This document shows, piece by piece, positions 1 through 5,258 of a stretch of DNA of 6,200 nucleotides. The stretch is from the NCBI GenBank assembly GCA_026396335.1, contig JAPLWZ010000069.1, positions 1 through 6,200 of the forward strand, in the 5' to 3' direction. Positions within the stretch are counted from its first letter, which is position 1. Every line of letters starts with the position of its first letter. Origin of the DNA: Microcaldota archaeon. GTDB lineage: Archaea > Micrarchaeota > Micrarchaeia > Anstonellales > Anstonellaceae. The notes under the pieces are model-generated. The model did no database searches, was not told the DNA's origin, and saw nothing but the letters and a program-made list of their open reading frames with translations. A program made the position numbers and the translations under genes.

Positions 1-534
1 TGCCTCGAATGTGCGCGGGGTTGCGTACTTGAAGTTGCCGGAGTCGGATATGAGCCCGAGGAGAAGCGCAAGACTGGTTATCCTGTCAGTCGGCTTGAGC
101 ATGAAGTAAAGCATTTCGCAGGTTGAGGATGCAACAGGGTCGACGATATCCTGCTTTGCAGATATTTCGCCGCCAAAGCGCGTGTGATGGTCAATGATGA
201 TGTCCGGGTTTATTCCTGCGAGATGAGCAAGAAGGTGCGGGGAAGATGAGTCAAGCGCGATCAGGAAATCTTTTGACGTGTATGCTGCTTCGGAAAAGAG
301 GGTTGTTTTTGTTCCAGTGTATTCGATAAGCTTGCGCGCGGTTGAGGAGGGTTTGTCAGGGGGCGCGATGATTGCCTTTTTGCCCAAGAACCGCTGCATT
401 GCGATTGCAGAGCCGACTGCGTCCAGGTCGCCTAATGAGTGGAAAGTGATTAGCACGCGCCTTTTGCCTATTCCTGAGAAGAGGGATGCCGCGGATGACG
501 GGCGAAATTTTGATGATGAGGTTTTCTTGCCCAT
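1..534 (-). CDS. DHH-family phosphoesterase (RecJ/NrnA-like), C-terminus cut off by window edge
   Basis: The minus-strand frame is open from an ATG at 534 to the window edge (178 residues, no stop). It shows the N-terminal DHH phosphoesterase domain: FHSLGDLDAVGSA (about residues 31-43, with H32, D36 and D38 as metal ligands), ALDSS (D95), the signature IIIDHH (D115, H116, H117) and SDSGNF (D164). Such proteins use two metal ions, usually Mn2+, to hydrolyse phosphodiester bonds in nanoRNA, cyclic dinucleotides or single-stranded nucleic acid. The DHHA1 substrate-binding domain would lie outside the window, so the substrate cannot be predicted. Residues 1-25 are a Ser/Lys/Arg-rich extension before the first strand. 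The start is supported by AGGGAG (541-546) six bases upstream; that site lies inside a perfect hairpin. The gene follows pfdB after 76 nt and is probably the last visible member of the superoperon. Its presence with exosome genes suggests RNA turnover (inference). Confidence 0.88.
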   Translation of the reverse strand, partial: MGKKTSSSKFRPSSAASLFSGIGKRRVLITFHSLGDLDAVGSAIAMQRFLGKKAIIAPPDKPSSTARKLIEYTGTKTTLFSEAAYTSKDFLIALDSSSPHLLAHLAGINPDIIIDHHTRFGGEISAKQDIVDPVASSTCEMLYFMLKPTDRITSLALLLGLISDSGNFKYATPRTFEA

Positions 535-556
535 GAAAATCTCCCTGAGATTTTCA
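534..556 (-). promoter_or_regulatory. Perfect 10-bp hairpin burying the Shine-Dalgarno site of the DHH gene
   Basis: Plus-strand arms TGAAAATCTC (534-543) and GAGATTTTCA (547-556) are exact reverse complements separated by three bases. In the minus-strand transcript the loop is AGG and one arm supplies GAG, so the AGGGAG ribosome-binding site is loop plus stem. The last paired base is the A of the start codon. Folding would hide the site from the ribosome. A regulatory role is inference. Confidence 0.6.
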
Positions 557-559
557 GAT

Positions 560-577
560 ATCGCCCGCCAGGGCGAT
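560..577 (-). repeat. GC-rich 7-bp hairpin in pfdB-DHH intergenic leader
   Basis: The arms ATCGCCC (560-566) and GGGCGAT (571-577) are perfectly complementary around a 4-base loop. A longer pairing is possible: CAGAT (555-559) can pair with ATCTG (582-586) across a CCCG bulge. That longer form takes bases 555-556 from the neighbouring hairpin at 534-556, so the two cannot both be complete. No T-run follows in the minus-strand direction, so it does not look like an intrinsic terminator. Confidence 0.5.
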
Positions 578-610
578 CCCGATCTGTTCACCACGGCTGG
601 AATTTTTTAG

Positions 611-976
611 TTATCTTGAAACCTTGTTCTGCGAGAGCGCTGCTTCGAGCTTGTTCCTGAGGTCCTCAAGCTTGGGGCGGATTTTCTCCTCCTGCTTCAC
701 AAGAATGGTGATGCGCGTTTCAAAAAGCTCCTTCCTCTCCTTGAGAGTGGATGATGCATCTGCCTTTGTGGTTTCCATGAGAAGCCCGCCTATTGCCTGA
801 TAGATGCTGCCGCCTTTCTCTGCCTTTGCAAGTTCGTCCTCAGCCATCTTTATCTCTTCCACCTGCATGGAAAGCTGCTGGCGCTGGGAAACCATGAACT
901 GGTACTGCCGCTGGAGATCCTGGAACTCGCCAAGCTGAGACTGCAATGTCTGTGAATCGCGTAAAGGTTCTGCCAT
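611..976 (-). CDS. pfdB: Prefoldin beta subunit
   Basis: The 121-residue product matches prefoldin beta in size and layout. It has an N-terminal coiled coil rich in Gln and Leu (about residues 5-45), a central segment with SIYQAIGGLLMETTK that forms the beta-hairpin part of the body, and a C-terminal coiled coil (about 75-117) with heptad-like charged and leucine positions. Archaeal prefoldin is a cytosolic hexamer of two alpha and four beta subunits. It holds unfolded proteins in its tentacles and hands them to the thermosome. The alpha subunit gene is not in the window. The start is uncertain: an ATG at 985 is nine bases earlier, but it sits one base from the GGGGGG run (987-992), too close for a ribosome-binding site, whereas the ATG at 976 lies 10 bases away. 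The gene lies 15 nt after the pcc1 stop and ends in TAG... or TAA-type stop at 611-613, reading TAG on the minus strand is not seen; the codon there is TAA. Confidence 0.9.
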   Translation of the reverse strand: MAEPLRDSQTLQSQLGEFQDLQRQYQFMVSQRQQLSMQVEEIKMAEDELAKAEKGGSIYQAIGGLLMETTKADASSTLKERKELFETRITILVKQEEKIRPKLEDLRNKLEAALSQNKVSR

Positions 977-991
977 GTGAATCATTCCCCC

Positions 992-1246
992 CTATTCTGT
1001 ATCCGTCTCAACCGTTTTAATGATTTGCATGAGGCGCAAATACGAGTTTATCGACGCGCGCAGGGAAACCGGATCATCCGCCTTTATTTCCACGCGGACG
1101 GTTTTCCCCTCTAAGAGCACTTTCGAGCCGCCTCTGTGCGAAAAGTCCGCTTCTGCAAGAAGCGCGCCGTACGCAGCTTTTGCTGACTGCAGCGACTCGA
1201 AGGAAAGGGAAAGCGTTGCGCTGCCTGTTACTTTTTCAGTTGGCAT
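992..1246 (-). CDS. pcc1: KEOPS complex subunit Pcc1
   Basis: This 84-residue protein has the Pcc1 pattern: an alternating first strand (GSATLSLSFES, residues 8-18), a helix (SAKAAYGALLAEA), a strand pair around KVLLEGKTVRVEIKADD (42-58), and the conserved LRASINSYLRLMQI segment (62-75), which is the family hallmark. Pcc1 is the small dimerising subunit of KEOPS (Kae1, Bud32, Cgi121, Pcc1). The complex installs N6-threonylcarbamoyladenosine at position 37 of ANN-decoding tRNAs, and Pcc1 binds Kae1 and tRNA. The frame is open further upstream to a TTG at 1285 that overlaps the rpo12 stop. The ATG at 1246 is preferred because GGAAGGTG (1253-1260) stands six bases before it and the conserved fold begins about eight residues later. 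The gap to rpo12 is 35 nt. Confidence 0.88.
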   Translation of the reverse strand: MPTEKVTGSATLSLSFESLQSAKAAYGALLAEADFSHRGGSKVLLEGKTVRVEIKADDPVSLRASINSYLRLMQIIKTVETDTE

Positions 1247-1252
1247 TGCTCG

Positions 1253-1260
1253 CACCTTCC
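1253..1260 (-). promoter_or_regulatory. Shine-Dalgarno site fixing the pcc1 start
   Basis: The minus strand reads GGAAGGTG here, with the GGTG core ending six bases before the ATG at 1246. This favours the 84-residue Pcc1 over a 97-residue version from a TTG at 1285. Confidence 0.7.
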
Positions 1261-1281
1261 CTTGCTTCACTTGCCTGGCAA

Positions 1282-1413
1282 TCAATCAGTCTTGACTTCG
1301 CGCGCCACTGGCTCGCGATCCTTGAAGAGTATCCGGTGGCCGCAGTGCGGGCAGCGGGTGAACTTCCCGTCAATTGACTCGATTTTTTTCTTGCACTTGG
1401 AGCAGACGTACAT
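1282..1413 (-). CDS. rpoP: DNA-directed RNA polymerase subunit Rpo12 (RpoP)
   Basis: This 43-residue protein starts MYVCSKC and has two zinc-binding pairs, C4/C7 and C21/C24 (CPHCGHRI), followed by a basic tail with the FKDREP segment. This is the size and pattern of the archaeal/eukaryotic polymerase subunit Rpo12 (Rpb12). It sits at the Rpo3/Rpo10/Rpo11 assembly platform of RNA polymerase and helps open-complex formation. The same frame is open for 57 further codons upstream, but that stretch overlaps eL43 and is an antiparallel-free shadow of it. The true start is set by the family N terminus and by GAGAGGT (1420-1426), six bases before the ATG. The gap to eL43 is only 14 nt, so the ribosome-binding site nearly touches the eL43 stop and translation is probably coupled. 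Confidence 0.93.
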   Translation of the reverse strand: MYVCSKCKKKIESIDGKFTRCPHCGHRILFKDREPVAREVKTD

Positions 1414-1419
1414 ACAAAT

Positions 1420-1426
1420 ACCTCTC
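1420..1426 (-). promoter_or_regulatory. Shine-Dalgarno site of rpo12
   Basis: GAGAGGT on the minus strand lies six bases before the ATG at 1413, directly after the eL43 stop codon (1428-1430). It decides the short 43-residue start over the longer open frame. Confidence 0.7.
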
Positions 1427-1427
1427 G

Positions 1428-1667
1428 TTATCTCTTTTTGTATTCTTCGACCAGCCTTGTCGCTACCTCGCCGGATGGCGTGGAAAGCGAATAGGTGCCG
1501 CCCGCGATGCGTGCGCCGCACGACTTGCATTCCCAGATCGAGTTGCCGCCTCTCTTCACCTTCTTCTTGCCGCATTTCGGGCATGCGAAGAGCGAGGACT
1601 TCACACGCTGGACCTTGTCTGCGCGCTTCCTTAGTTCTGCACCGGACCTTACATCTCTGTTTGACAT
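1428..1667 (-). CDS. rpl37ae: 50S ribosomal protein eL43 (L37Ae)
   Basis: The 79-residue protein has the L37Ae zinc ribbon: C29-x2-C32, 14 residues, C47-x2-C50, within FACPKCGKKKVKRGG and WECKSCGARIAGGTY. A basic N-terminal arm precedes it and a short C-terminal helix (EVATRLVEEYKKR) follows it. It binds 23S rRNA in the large ribosomal subunit. The frame opens at a GTG at 1676, but that GTG is part of the GGTGAT ribosome-binding site (1672-1677). The ATG at 1667 therefore fits better, with the same 4-base spacing as rrp41. The gene sits between rrp42 (20 nt) and rpo12 (14 nt), its usual place in archaeal exosome operons. Confidence 0.94.
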   Translation of the reverse strand: MSNRDVRSGAELRKRADKVQRVKSSLFACPKCGKKKVKRGGNSIWECKSCGARIAGGTYSLSTPSGEVATRLVEEYKKR

Positions 1668-1671
1668 ATTG

Positions 1672-1677
1672 ATCACC
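1672..1677 (-). promoter_or_regulatory. Shine-Dalgarno site fixing the eL43 start
   Basis: GGTGAT on the minus strand is followed by four bases and ATG (1667-1665). The GTG inside this motif (1676-1674) is in frame and could be mistaken for the start, which would add three residues. Confidence 0.75.
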
Positions 1678-1687
1678 GTTGTTAGTT

Positions 1688-2239
1688 TTATTCCTTCAGA
1701 AGGGCCCTAAGATCGTTGCCCTTTGCAAGCGACATTTCCGCAAGCTCGAGCACGTCTTTTTCCGAGAACGAGCCCCAGCCGCCCTTCTGCCCCGCGCATA
1801 TGTGCTGCGAAGTAGTTGCGAACGTGAGCCTTGCATCCATCCCCTTTTCCTCGTCAAGCGCCGGATCGAGGAAGATTTTGTCTCCCCGCTTTCCGAATGT
1901 GCAGGTGACCACCTTGTCTTTCACAGGCAGCTTTCCCACAAATTCGCCGCGCACTATCTTGCCGTTCTCCACCTTTGGCATTCTGCAGGATAAAAGTGCC
2001 TGCATTGCGGCAAGCGCCGATGCATCTATCAGGTTGCCGTCGTGGTCGAGAATGAATATGTCTATGTAAATCGCCATTACCTTGTCTTCCTCAAGATAAA
2101 ATGAATTGAGGTCGATGATGTTCGCGGAGCGTATGCCCCTGTCCACCACGCGCGCGAGCTCGATTGACTCGTCAGAGGGCGGGCCCGCTGCGAGAAGCGC
2201 AGAGAGCGTATCGCGTTTTATTTCGTTTATCGTGTCCAT
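1688..2239 (-). CDS. rrp42: Exosome complex component Rrp42, N-terminal domain internally deleted
   Basis: Rrp42 is the non-catalytic RNase PH-like subunit that alternates with Rrp41 in the archaeal exosome ring and helps bind RNA. The identity is clear from GPPSDESIELARVVDRGIR (residues 19-37), IDIFILDHDGNLIDASALAAM (59-79) and the LDP (124-126) and AGQKGGWG (149-156) segments of the C-terminal half. The protein has only 183 residues, whereas archaeal Rrp42 is normally about 260-275. The first 17 residues (with IKRDTLSALL) match the usual N-terminal helix. Then the whole stretch from the DGR motif through the LVPLASPTFEP region is absent, and the sequence resumes at GPP. About 75 residues are missing with the frame kept. 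Only 23 nt separate the start from rrp41, so the missing part is not upstream. GTGAT, three bases before the ATG, serves as ribosome-binding site. Either the gene is a real deletion product or the assembly lost a segment. Confidence 0.92.
   Translation of the reverse strand: MDTINEIKRDTLSALLAAGPPSDESIELARVVDRGIRSANIIDLNSFYLEEDKVMAIYIDIFILDHDGNLIDASALAAMQALLSCRMPKVENGKIVRGEFVGKLPVKDKVVTCTFGKRGDKIFLDPALDEEKGMDARLTFATTSQHICAGQKGGWGSFSEKDVLELAEMSLAKGNDLRALLKE
2179..2188. repeat. 10-bp GC palindrome at the Rrp42 deletion junction
   Basis: GCGGGCCCGC is its own reverse complement. It covers codons 18-21 of rrp42, exactly where the sequence jumps from the N-terminal helix to the GPP motif that family members have near residue 96. 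It may be only the coding of Ala-Gly-Pro-Pro. Confidence 0.6.
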
Positions 2240-2262
2240 AGTATCACATCACAAATGCGTGT

Positions 2263-3018
2263 TTACTTGATCAGGAGGAACCTTTCCTCTTTCGGCTCCT
2301 CGTAAACCTTCTGTATTGCTTCAATCTGGATCTTGCGGATTTTTTCCGACGCGTCCTTTGCGAGCTTGAGCCCTTCTGCGAGTTCCTCGCGTGTGAGAAG
2401 CCCGTCCATCTGGTAGAGGAGGATTTCACCCGTGCGGGGCGAGTATGCAATAGGCATGTCAGAATCGCCGAAGTTGTCCTCTTCCTTGCCAGGGTCTACA
2501 GCCATCTTGCCGTCTATTTTGCAGACTGCCACCGCGTTTATCATGTCCTTCATCGGAATCCCCGCGTCAGCAAGCGCCACTGCCGCAGCCGTTACCGCAG
2601 CGCACCTTGTGCCGCCGTCAGACTGGAGGATTTCAACGTAAATTTCAATCTGCGTCTTCGGGAAGTTCTCGGAGATTATCACGTTTTCAAATGCTTCCCT
2701 TATCACTTTGGAAAGTTCCTTGCTCCTGCGGTTCGGGCCGGATCTTCCGTGCTCCTCTGCGCCTGAGAATGGCGCCATGTTGTAGCGGCACTTTATGATG
2801 CCGCGGTAGAGAGACTGGTCGTGGCGCGGGATGCATTCGGAAGGCCCGTAAACGCCTGCGAGTATCTTGTTCTTTCCCCATTCGATGTAAGCAGAGCCGT
2901 CCGCGTCATTGAGCACGCGCGCGACTATCTTCACGTTGCGGATGTCGTCCACATTGCGGCCGTCCACACGCTTGCCGTTAACCAGTAGTTTTGGCTTGTT
3001 TGCTGCGTTTCCACCCAT
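2263..3018 (-). CDS. rrp41: Exosome complex catalytic subunit Rrp41
   Basis: The 251-residue protein is a full-length RNase PH-fold subunit, the phosphorolytic active subunit of the archaeal exosome. It degrades RNA 3' to 5' using phosphate and can add tails in the reverse reaction. Visible motifs are KRVDGR (16-21), GSAYIEWGKNKILAGVYGP (41-59), CRYNMAPFS (77-85), GPNRRS (94-99, RNA-binding arginines), SDGGTR (133-138, phosphate site) and KEEDNFGDSDMP (178-189). D181 and D187 have the same six-residue spacing as the catalytic aspartates D486/D492 of E. coli PNPase. All key residues are present, so this subunit looks active. GGTGAT four bases before the ATG is the ribosome-binding site. It lies 52 nt after rrp4 and 23 nt before rrp42, the conserved order. 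Its normal ring partner, Rrp42, is shortened here. Confidence 0.97.
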   Translation of the reverse strand: MGGNAANKPKLLVNGKRVDGRNVDDIRNVKIVARVLNDADGSAYIEWGKNKILAGVYGPSECIPRHDQSLYRGIIKCRYNMAPFSGAEEHGRSGPNRRSKELSKVIREAFENVIISENFPKTQIEIYVEILQSDGGTRCAAVTAAAVALADAGIPMKDMINAVAVCKIDGKMAVDPGKEEDNFGDSDMPIAYSPRTGEILLYQMDGLLTREELAEGLKLAKDASEKIRKIQIEAIQKVYEEPKEERFLLIK

Positions 3019-3028
3019 TCAAATCACC
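3016..3028 (-). promoter_or_regulatory. GGTGAT ribosome-binding module of rrp41
   Basis: The minus strand reads GGTGAT, TTGA, ATG. Twelve bases of it (GTGATTTGAATG) are identical to the module before rrp4 (3674-3685). GGTGAT is complementary to the usual archaeal 16S rRNA 3' end. Confidence 0.7.
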
Positions 3029-3070
3029 GTTAAACATGAATTTTCATTTTGTTTTTCATTGCCTATTTTT

Positions 3071-3676
3071 TCACTGCTTGTTTGCCTTCAGGTACTGCGA
3101 CACGCGATCAGTCAGCCCGTGCGTGTGCGCCTGCGCCTCAATCATGCGGATTGCCTTTTCCGCCAAAGTCGCATTGCCAGTGCCTGCGATCCAGACATAG
3201 CCGTTCCTGCCTGCGGAAATTTCGCAGCCTGTTGCTGATTGGAGCATGTCAATCATGGAGTTTTTCTTGCCTATAATTCTTGGTATTTTCACCGAAGAAA
3301 CCTTCACCAGGCGCCCTGCAGCAAGTTTTTTCGCGTCGCCTATTTCTGTTGAGCGCACTTCGTCAATCATGGTTATGCGCGCGAAGATTGTGTCACCCAT
3401 GTTATAGCGCTCGCGGATTTCGCGCGAGGAAAGAAACGCCGGGTAAGCTGTGTTAATGTCAATTGAGTAGCCAGAGAACTTCACTTCGCTGATGATGCCG
3501 ACAATAAGGTCATCAGGAAGCGGTTCGTACGGGCCTTCAAGCGGAACTAGTTTTCCCTCGGAGTAAAGCCCGACAACTGTTGAGTATGTCTTGCCATTGT
3601 CAATGAAGGCATAACTTATCCTCTCGGGCTTGTCGGAGAGAAGTTCTCCCGGGATTACGATTTTCGATTCAGACAT
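3071..3676 (-). CDS. rrp4: Exosome complex RNA-binding cap subunit Rrp4
   Basis: The 201-residue protein has the three-part Rrp4 layout: an N-terminal domain with VIPGELL (7-13) and strand-rich residues to about 52, an S1 RNA-binding domain (about 55-110, with GIISEVKFSGYSIDINTAYPAFL), and a KH domain (about 120-190, with IPRIIGKKNSMIDML and GRNGYVWIAG). Three copies sit on the Rrp41/Rrp42 ring and feed RNA into the central channel. The KH GxxG position reads G136-K-K-N139, so the second glycine is replaced. Variation here is known in the family, and the KH domain need not bind RNA by the canonical loop. GTGAT four bases before the ATG is the ribosome-binding site. The gene is 33 nt after sbds and 52 nt before rrp41. 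Confidence 0.96.
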   Translation of the reverse strand: MSESKIVIPGELLSDKPERISYAFIDNGKTYSTVVGLYSEGKLVPLEGPYEPLPDDLIVGIISEVKFSGYSIDINTAYPAFLSSREIRERYNMGDTIFARITMIDEVRSTEIGDAKKLAAGRLVKVSSVKIPRIIGKKNSMIDMLQSATGCEISAGRNGYVWIAGTGNATLAEKAIRMIEAQAHTHGLTDRVSQYLKANKQ

Positions 3677-3685
3677 TCAAATCAC
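3674..3685 (-). promoter_or_regulatory. GTGAT ribosome-binding module of rrp4
   Basis: The minus strand reads GTGAT, TTGA, ATG, identical over 12 bases to the module of rrp41 (3016-3027). Confidence 0.65.
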
Positions 3686-3709
3686 ATCCAGTTATTTTGC
3701 AAACGTTAC

Positions 3710-4402
3710 CTACTTCACTATCTTCGTTTCAACAGAGCCGGCGGTTGCCTTGTTGAGCCGTTCGTAGAATTCTCCCTGCATTCCTGCGGACATTTCCACC
3801 ACGACTATGAGCGAGCCGTCCTTTGCCCATTCCTCTTTCTGTATGCCGTAGCCTTTTATCATCCCGTAAATCCTCTGCGCGTACGCGGGCGATATTTTCG
3901 CCGCGATTTTCACGCGCTCGATTTTCAGCGGAATTATGGGCCGAAGCGCCTTGAATATGTCTTCCATCTGCGCGGATACGTCCTTGAACCCGTCTATGTG
4001 CACGCGCGACTCTTCAAGCGCCTGCTCCAGGCGCATCTGCGTGTGCGGCGCGCCGGTTCTCGGGTCAATGCACTCCCGCATCAATAGCGCGATTATTTGC
4101 TTGCGTTTTTCCTCAAGCATTTTCCTTTTTTGGTCGGTCGTGAGCTGTATGTCCCCGTTCTTGAGGATCCGCTCCGCGATCTGCCATACGTCGGTTGTGC
4201 CGAACGCCTTTTGCAAGGACGATGTCGTGTGGCGCTCGCCCTTCTTGAAATTCTTGAATACCTCTTCGACAGTCAATACGTTGTTGAGCTCTTTCTTCTG
4301 CCCAACTCGGTACTGGTACGCAAGGTCAGGGTCGACAAGCAGCTCGTAACGCTCGCCGTTGATTTCCATGTGCGCTGTAATCGACTTCTCGATCGTAGTC
4401 AC
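3710..4402 (-). CDS. Ribosome maturation protein SBDS (Sdo1 homologue)
   Basis: The 230-residue protein has the three SBDS domains: the N-terminal FYSH domain (about 1-90, with ERYELLVDP, NVLTVEEVFKNFKKGE and GDIQLTTDQ), a central helical domain (about 93-160, with the family motif DPRTGAPHTQMRLEQAL at 113-129) and a C-terminal ferredoxin-like domain (about 162-230). In eukaryotes SBDS works with an EF-2-like GTPase to release the anti-association factor eIF6 from the large subunit; archaea have aIF6 and EF-2, so a similar role is likely. The start is GTG at 4402. The next ATG, at codon 12, would cut the first strand of the FYSH domain (EKSITAHMEING), so the GTG is preferred. Its ribosome-binding site is weak (a GGTTGGT stretch close upstream), and translation may rely on coupling to psmA, whose stop is 17 nt before. 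Confidence 0.95.
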   Translation of the reverse strand: MTTIEKSITAHMEINGERYELLVDPDLAYQYRVGQKKELNNVLTVEEVFKNFKKGERHTTSSLQKAFGTTDVWQIAERILKNGDIQLTTDQKRKMLEEKRKQIIALLMRECIDPRTGAPHTQMRLEQALEESRVHIDGFKDVSAQMEDIFKALRPIIPLKIERVKIAAKISPAYAQRIYGMIKGYGIQKEEWAKDGSLIVVVEMSAGMQGEFYERLNKATAGSVETKIVK

Positions 4403-4419
4403 AAGACCAACCTTGTTTT

Positions 4420-5127
4420 TTACTTGAGGTACTTCTCGACTTCCTTCTGCGAGAGGATGGTGAATGTTTTGTTTTTCATCGTCGCCACCGCGATTTCAAG
4501 AGTGTCGGGCTTTATGGTGAGGTCGCCGGACTTTTTGAGCGCCTTTATGCAAAGCGCGATTGCCTCGTCCTGCGTGAGGTTTGCCTTGTACTCCTTCTCA
4601 AAGAATTCCTCGACCTCTTTCTTGCCGGATCCGATTGCGTCCGCAAGGAAGCCTGTGAGTGCGCCGGACGGCTCTGCCTCGTAGAGGCGGGGTTCGCTGT
4701 CCACGCCGCCGACCAGAAGGGATACGCCGAACGGGCGGATGCCGCCGTATTGCGTGTATACCTGCATGAGGTCGCAGAGTTCCTTTGCGATTGTCTCGAC
4801 TGATGCCGACTCTGCGTATGCGAGGCGGTGGCGCTGGGATTCCAGGCGCGCGAGGTCAACAAGCCTGCGTGCATCGGCGATAAGGCCGGATGCGGTTGCC
4901 GCCATGTGCTTGTCGATTTCGAATATCTTTTTCATTGACTCGGGCACGAGAAGGCGCGAGGGGGCATTCTTGTATGCCATGAGTAGCACTCCTCCGTCGA
5001 AGATCATGCCAAGTGCGGTTGCTCCGCGCTTGACTGCCTCTTTCGCGTATTCCACCTGGAAGAGCCTTCCGTCGGGCGAGAATACAGTTATTGCTCGGTC
5101 GTATGCCTGCTGTTGTGGCGGGTACAT
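4420..5127 (-). CDS. psmA: 20S proteasome alpha subunit
   Basis: The 235-residue protein begins with the alpha-type signature AYDRAITVFSPDGRLFQVEYA (residues 8-28, split as the N-terminal gate and first helix), followed by KEAVKRGATALG. YTQYGGIRPFGVSLLVGG (124-141) and AIGSGK (164-169) are also typical. Alpha subunits form the outer heptameric rings of the proteasome, gate access and dock activators such as PAN. K67 in SMKKIFEID corresponds by position to Thermoplasma K66, the lysine that binds the HbYX tail of activators. Alpha subunits lack the catalytic threonine; the beta subunit gene is not in the window. The length is normal. The start is supported by GGGGTGA (5134-5140), six bases upstream. 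It is the first gene of the minus-strand cluster and probably carries the operon promoter. Confidence 0.97.
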   Translation of the reverse strand: MYPPQQQAYDRAITVFSPDGRLFQVEYAKEAVKRGATALGMIFDGGVLLMAYKNAPSRLLVPESMKKIFEIDKHMAATASGLIADARRLVDLARLESQRHRLAYAESASVETIAKELCDLMQVYTQYGGIRPFGVSLLVGGVDSEPRLYEAEPSGALTGFLADAIGSGKKEVEEFFEKEYKANLTQDEAIALCIKALKKSGDLTIKPDTLEIAVATMKNKTFTILSQKEVEKYLK

Positions 5128-5133
5128 ATAGTT

Positions 5134-5140
5134 TCACCCC
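5134..5140 (-). promoter_or_regulatory. Shine-Dalgarno site of psmA
   Basis: GGGGTGA on the minus strand, six bases before the ATG at 5127. It is the strongest ribosome-binding site in the cluster by eye. Confidence 0.75.
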
Positions 5141-5164
5141 TATAGGTATTATCAGAAGACAACT

Positions 5165-5172
5165 GAAATTAA
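5165..5172 (-). promoter_or_regulatory. Candidate TATA box for the psmA operon (proximal)
   Basis: The minus strand reads CTTAATTT-like sequence here, about 25 bases before 5143, which would place the transcript start just ahead of the psmA ribosome-binding site. The match to the archaeal TATA consensus is moderate, and a better AT core exists at 5222-5228. Confidence 0.3.
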
Positions 5173-5221
5173 GTAGCCTCCCTTTTTTTGTTTGTTTACG
5201 GCAGTATTTCAGGATATAGGG

Positions 5222-5228
5222 TTTAAAA
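5222..5228 (-). promoter_or_regulatory. Candidate TATA box for the psmA operon (distal)
   Basis: The minus strand reads TTTTAAA, followed by CCCTATATCC. If used, transcription would start near 5200 and leave a leader of about 70 nt before psmA. It is an alternative to the proximal box at 5165-5172. Confidence 0.3.
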
Positions 5229-5240
5229 GACTGACCCCTT

Positions 5241-5258
5241 GCGGATTGTGCAATCCGC
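5241..5258. repeat. 18-bp inverted repeat in the divergent intergenic region
   Basis: GCGGATTG (5241-5248) and CAATCCGC (5251-5258) are perfect reverse complements around TG. It lies in the 280-bp region between the two divergent genes (5128-5407), upstream of both. Dyads of this size are typical of dimeric regulator sites; as RNA it would give a 7-bp stem with a 4-base loop. The rest of the region, apart from the TATA boxes and short repeats listed, shows no gene. Confidence 0.5.

Noticed and set aside
560..577. Hairpin as an intrinsic terminator after pfdB
   Set aside because: No T-run follows it in the direction of transcription; the sequence leads straight into another hairpin and the DHH start.
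278..610. Plus-strand open frame of 110 codons
   Set aside because: It is antisense to the DHH gene, whose motifs and start are clear, and its translation shows no recognisable domain.
2240..2262. Idea that the missing part of Rrp42 is simply upstream of a misplaced start
   Set aside because: Only 23 nt separate the ATG from the rrp41 stop, and the first 17 residues already match the normal N terminus.
4097..4684. Plus-strand open frame of 195 codons
   Set aside because: It runs antisense across both sbds and psmA, which are well-supported conserved genes; long antisense frames are expected in GC-rich codon usage.
5183..5198. T-rich run as a plus-strand terminator
   Set aside because: No plus-strand gene ends upstream of it, and there is no stem before it. 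On the minus strand it is an A-rich part of the psmA leader or promoter region.
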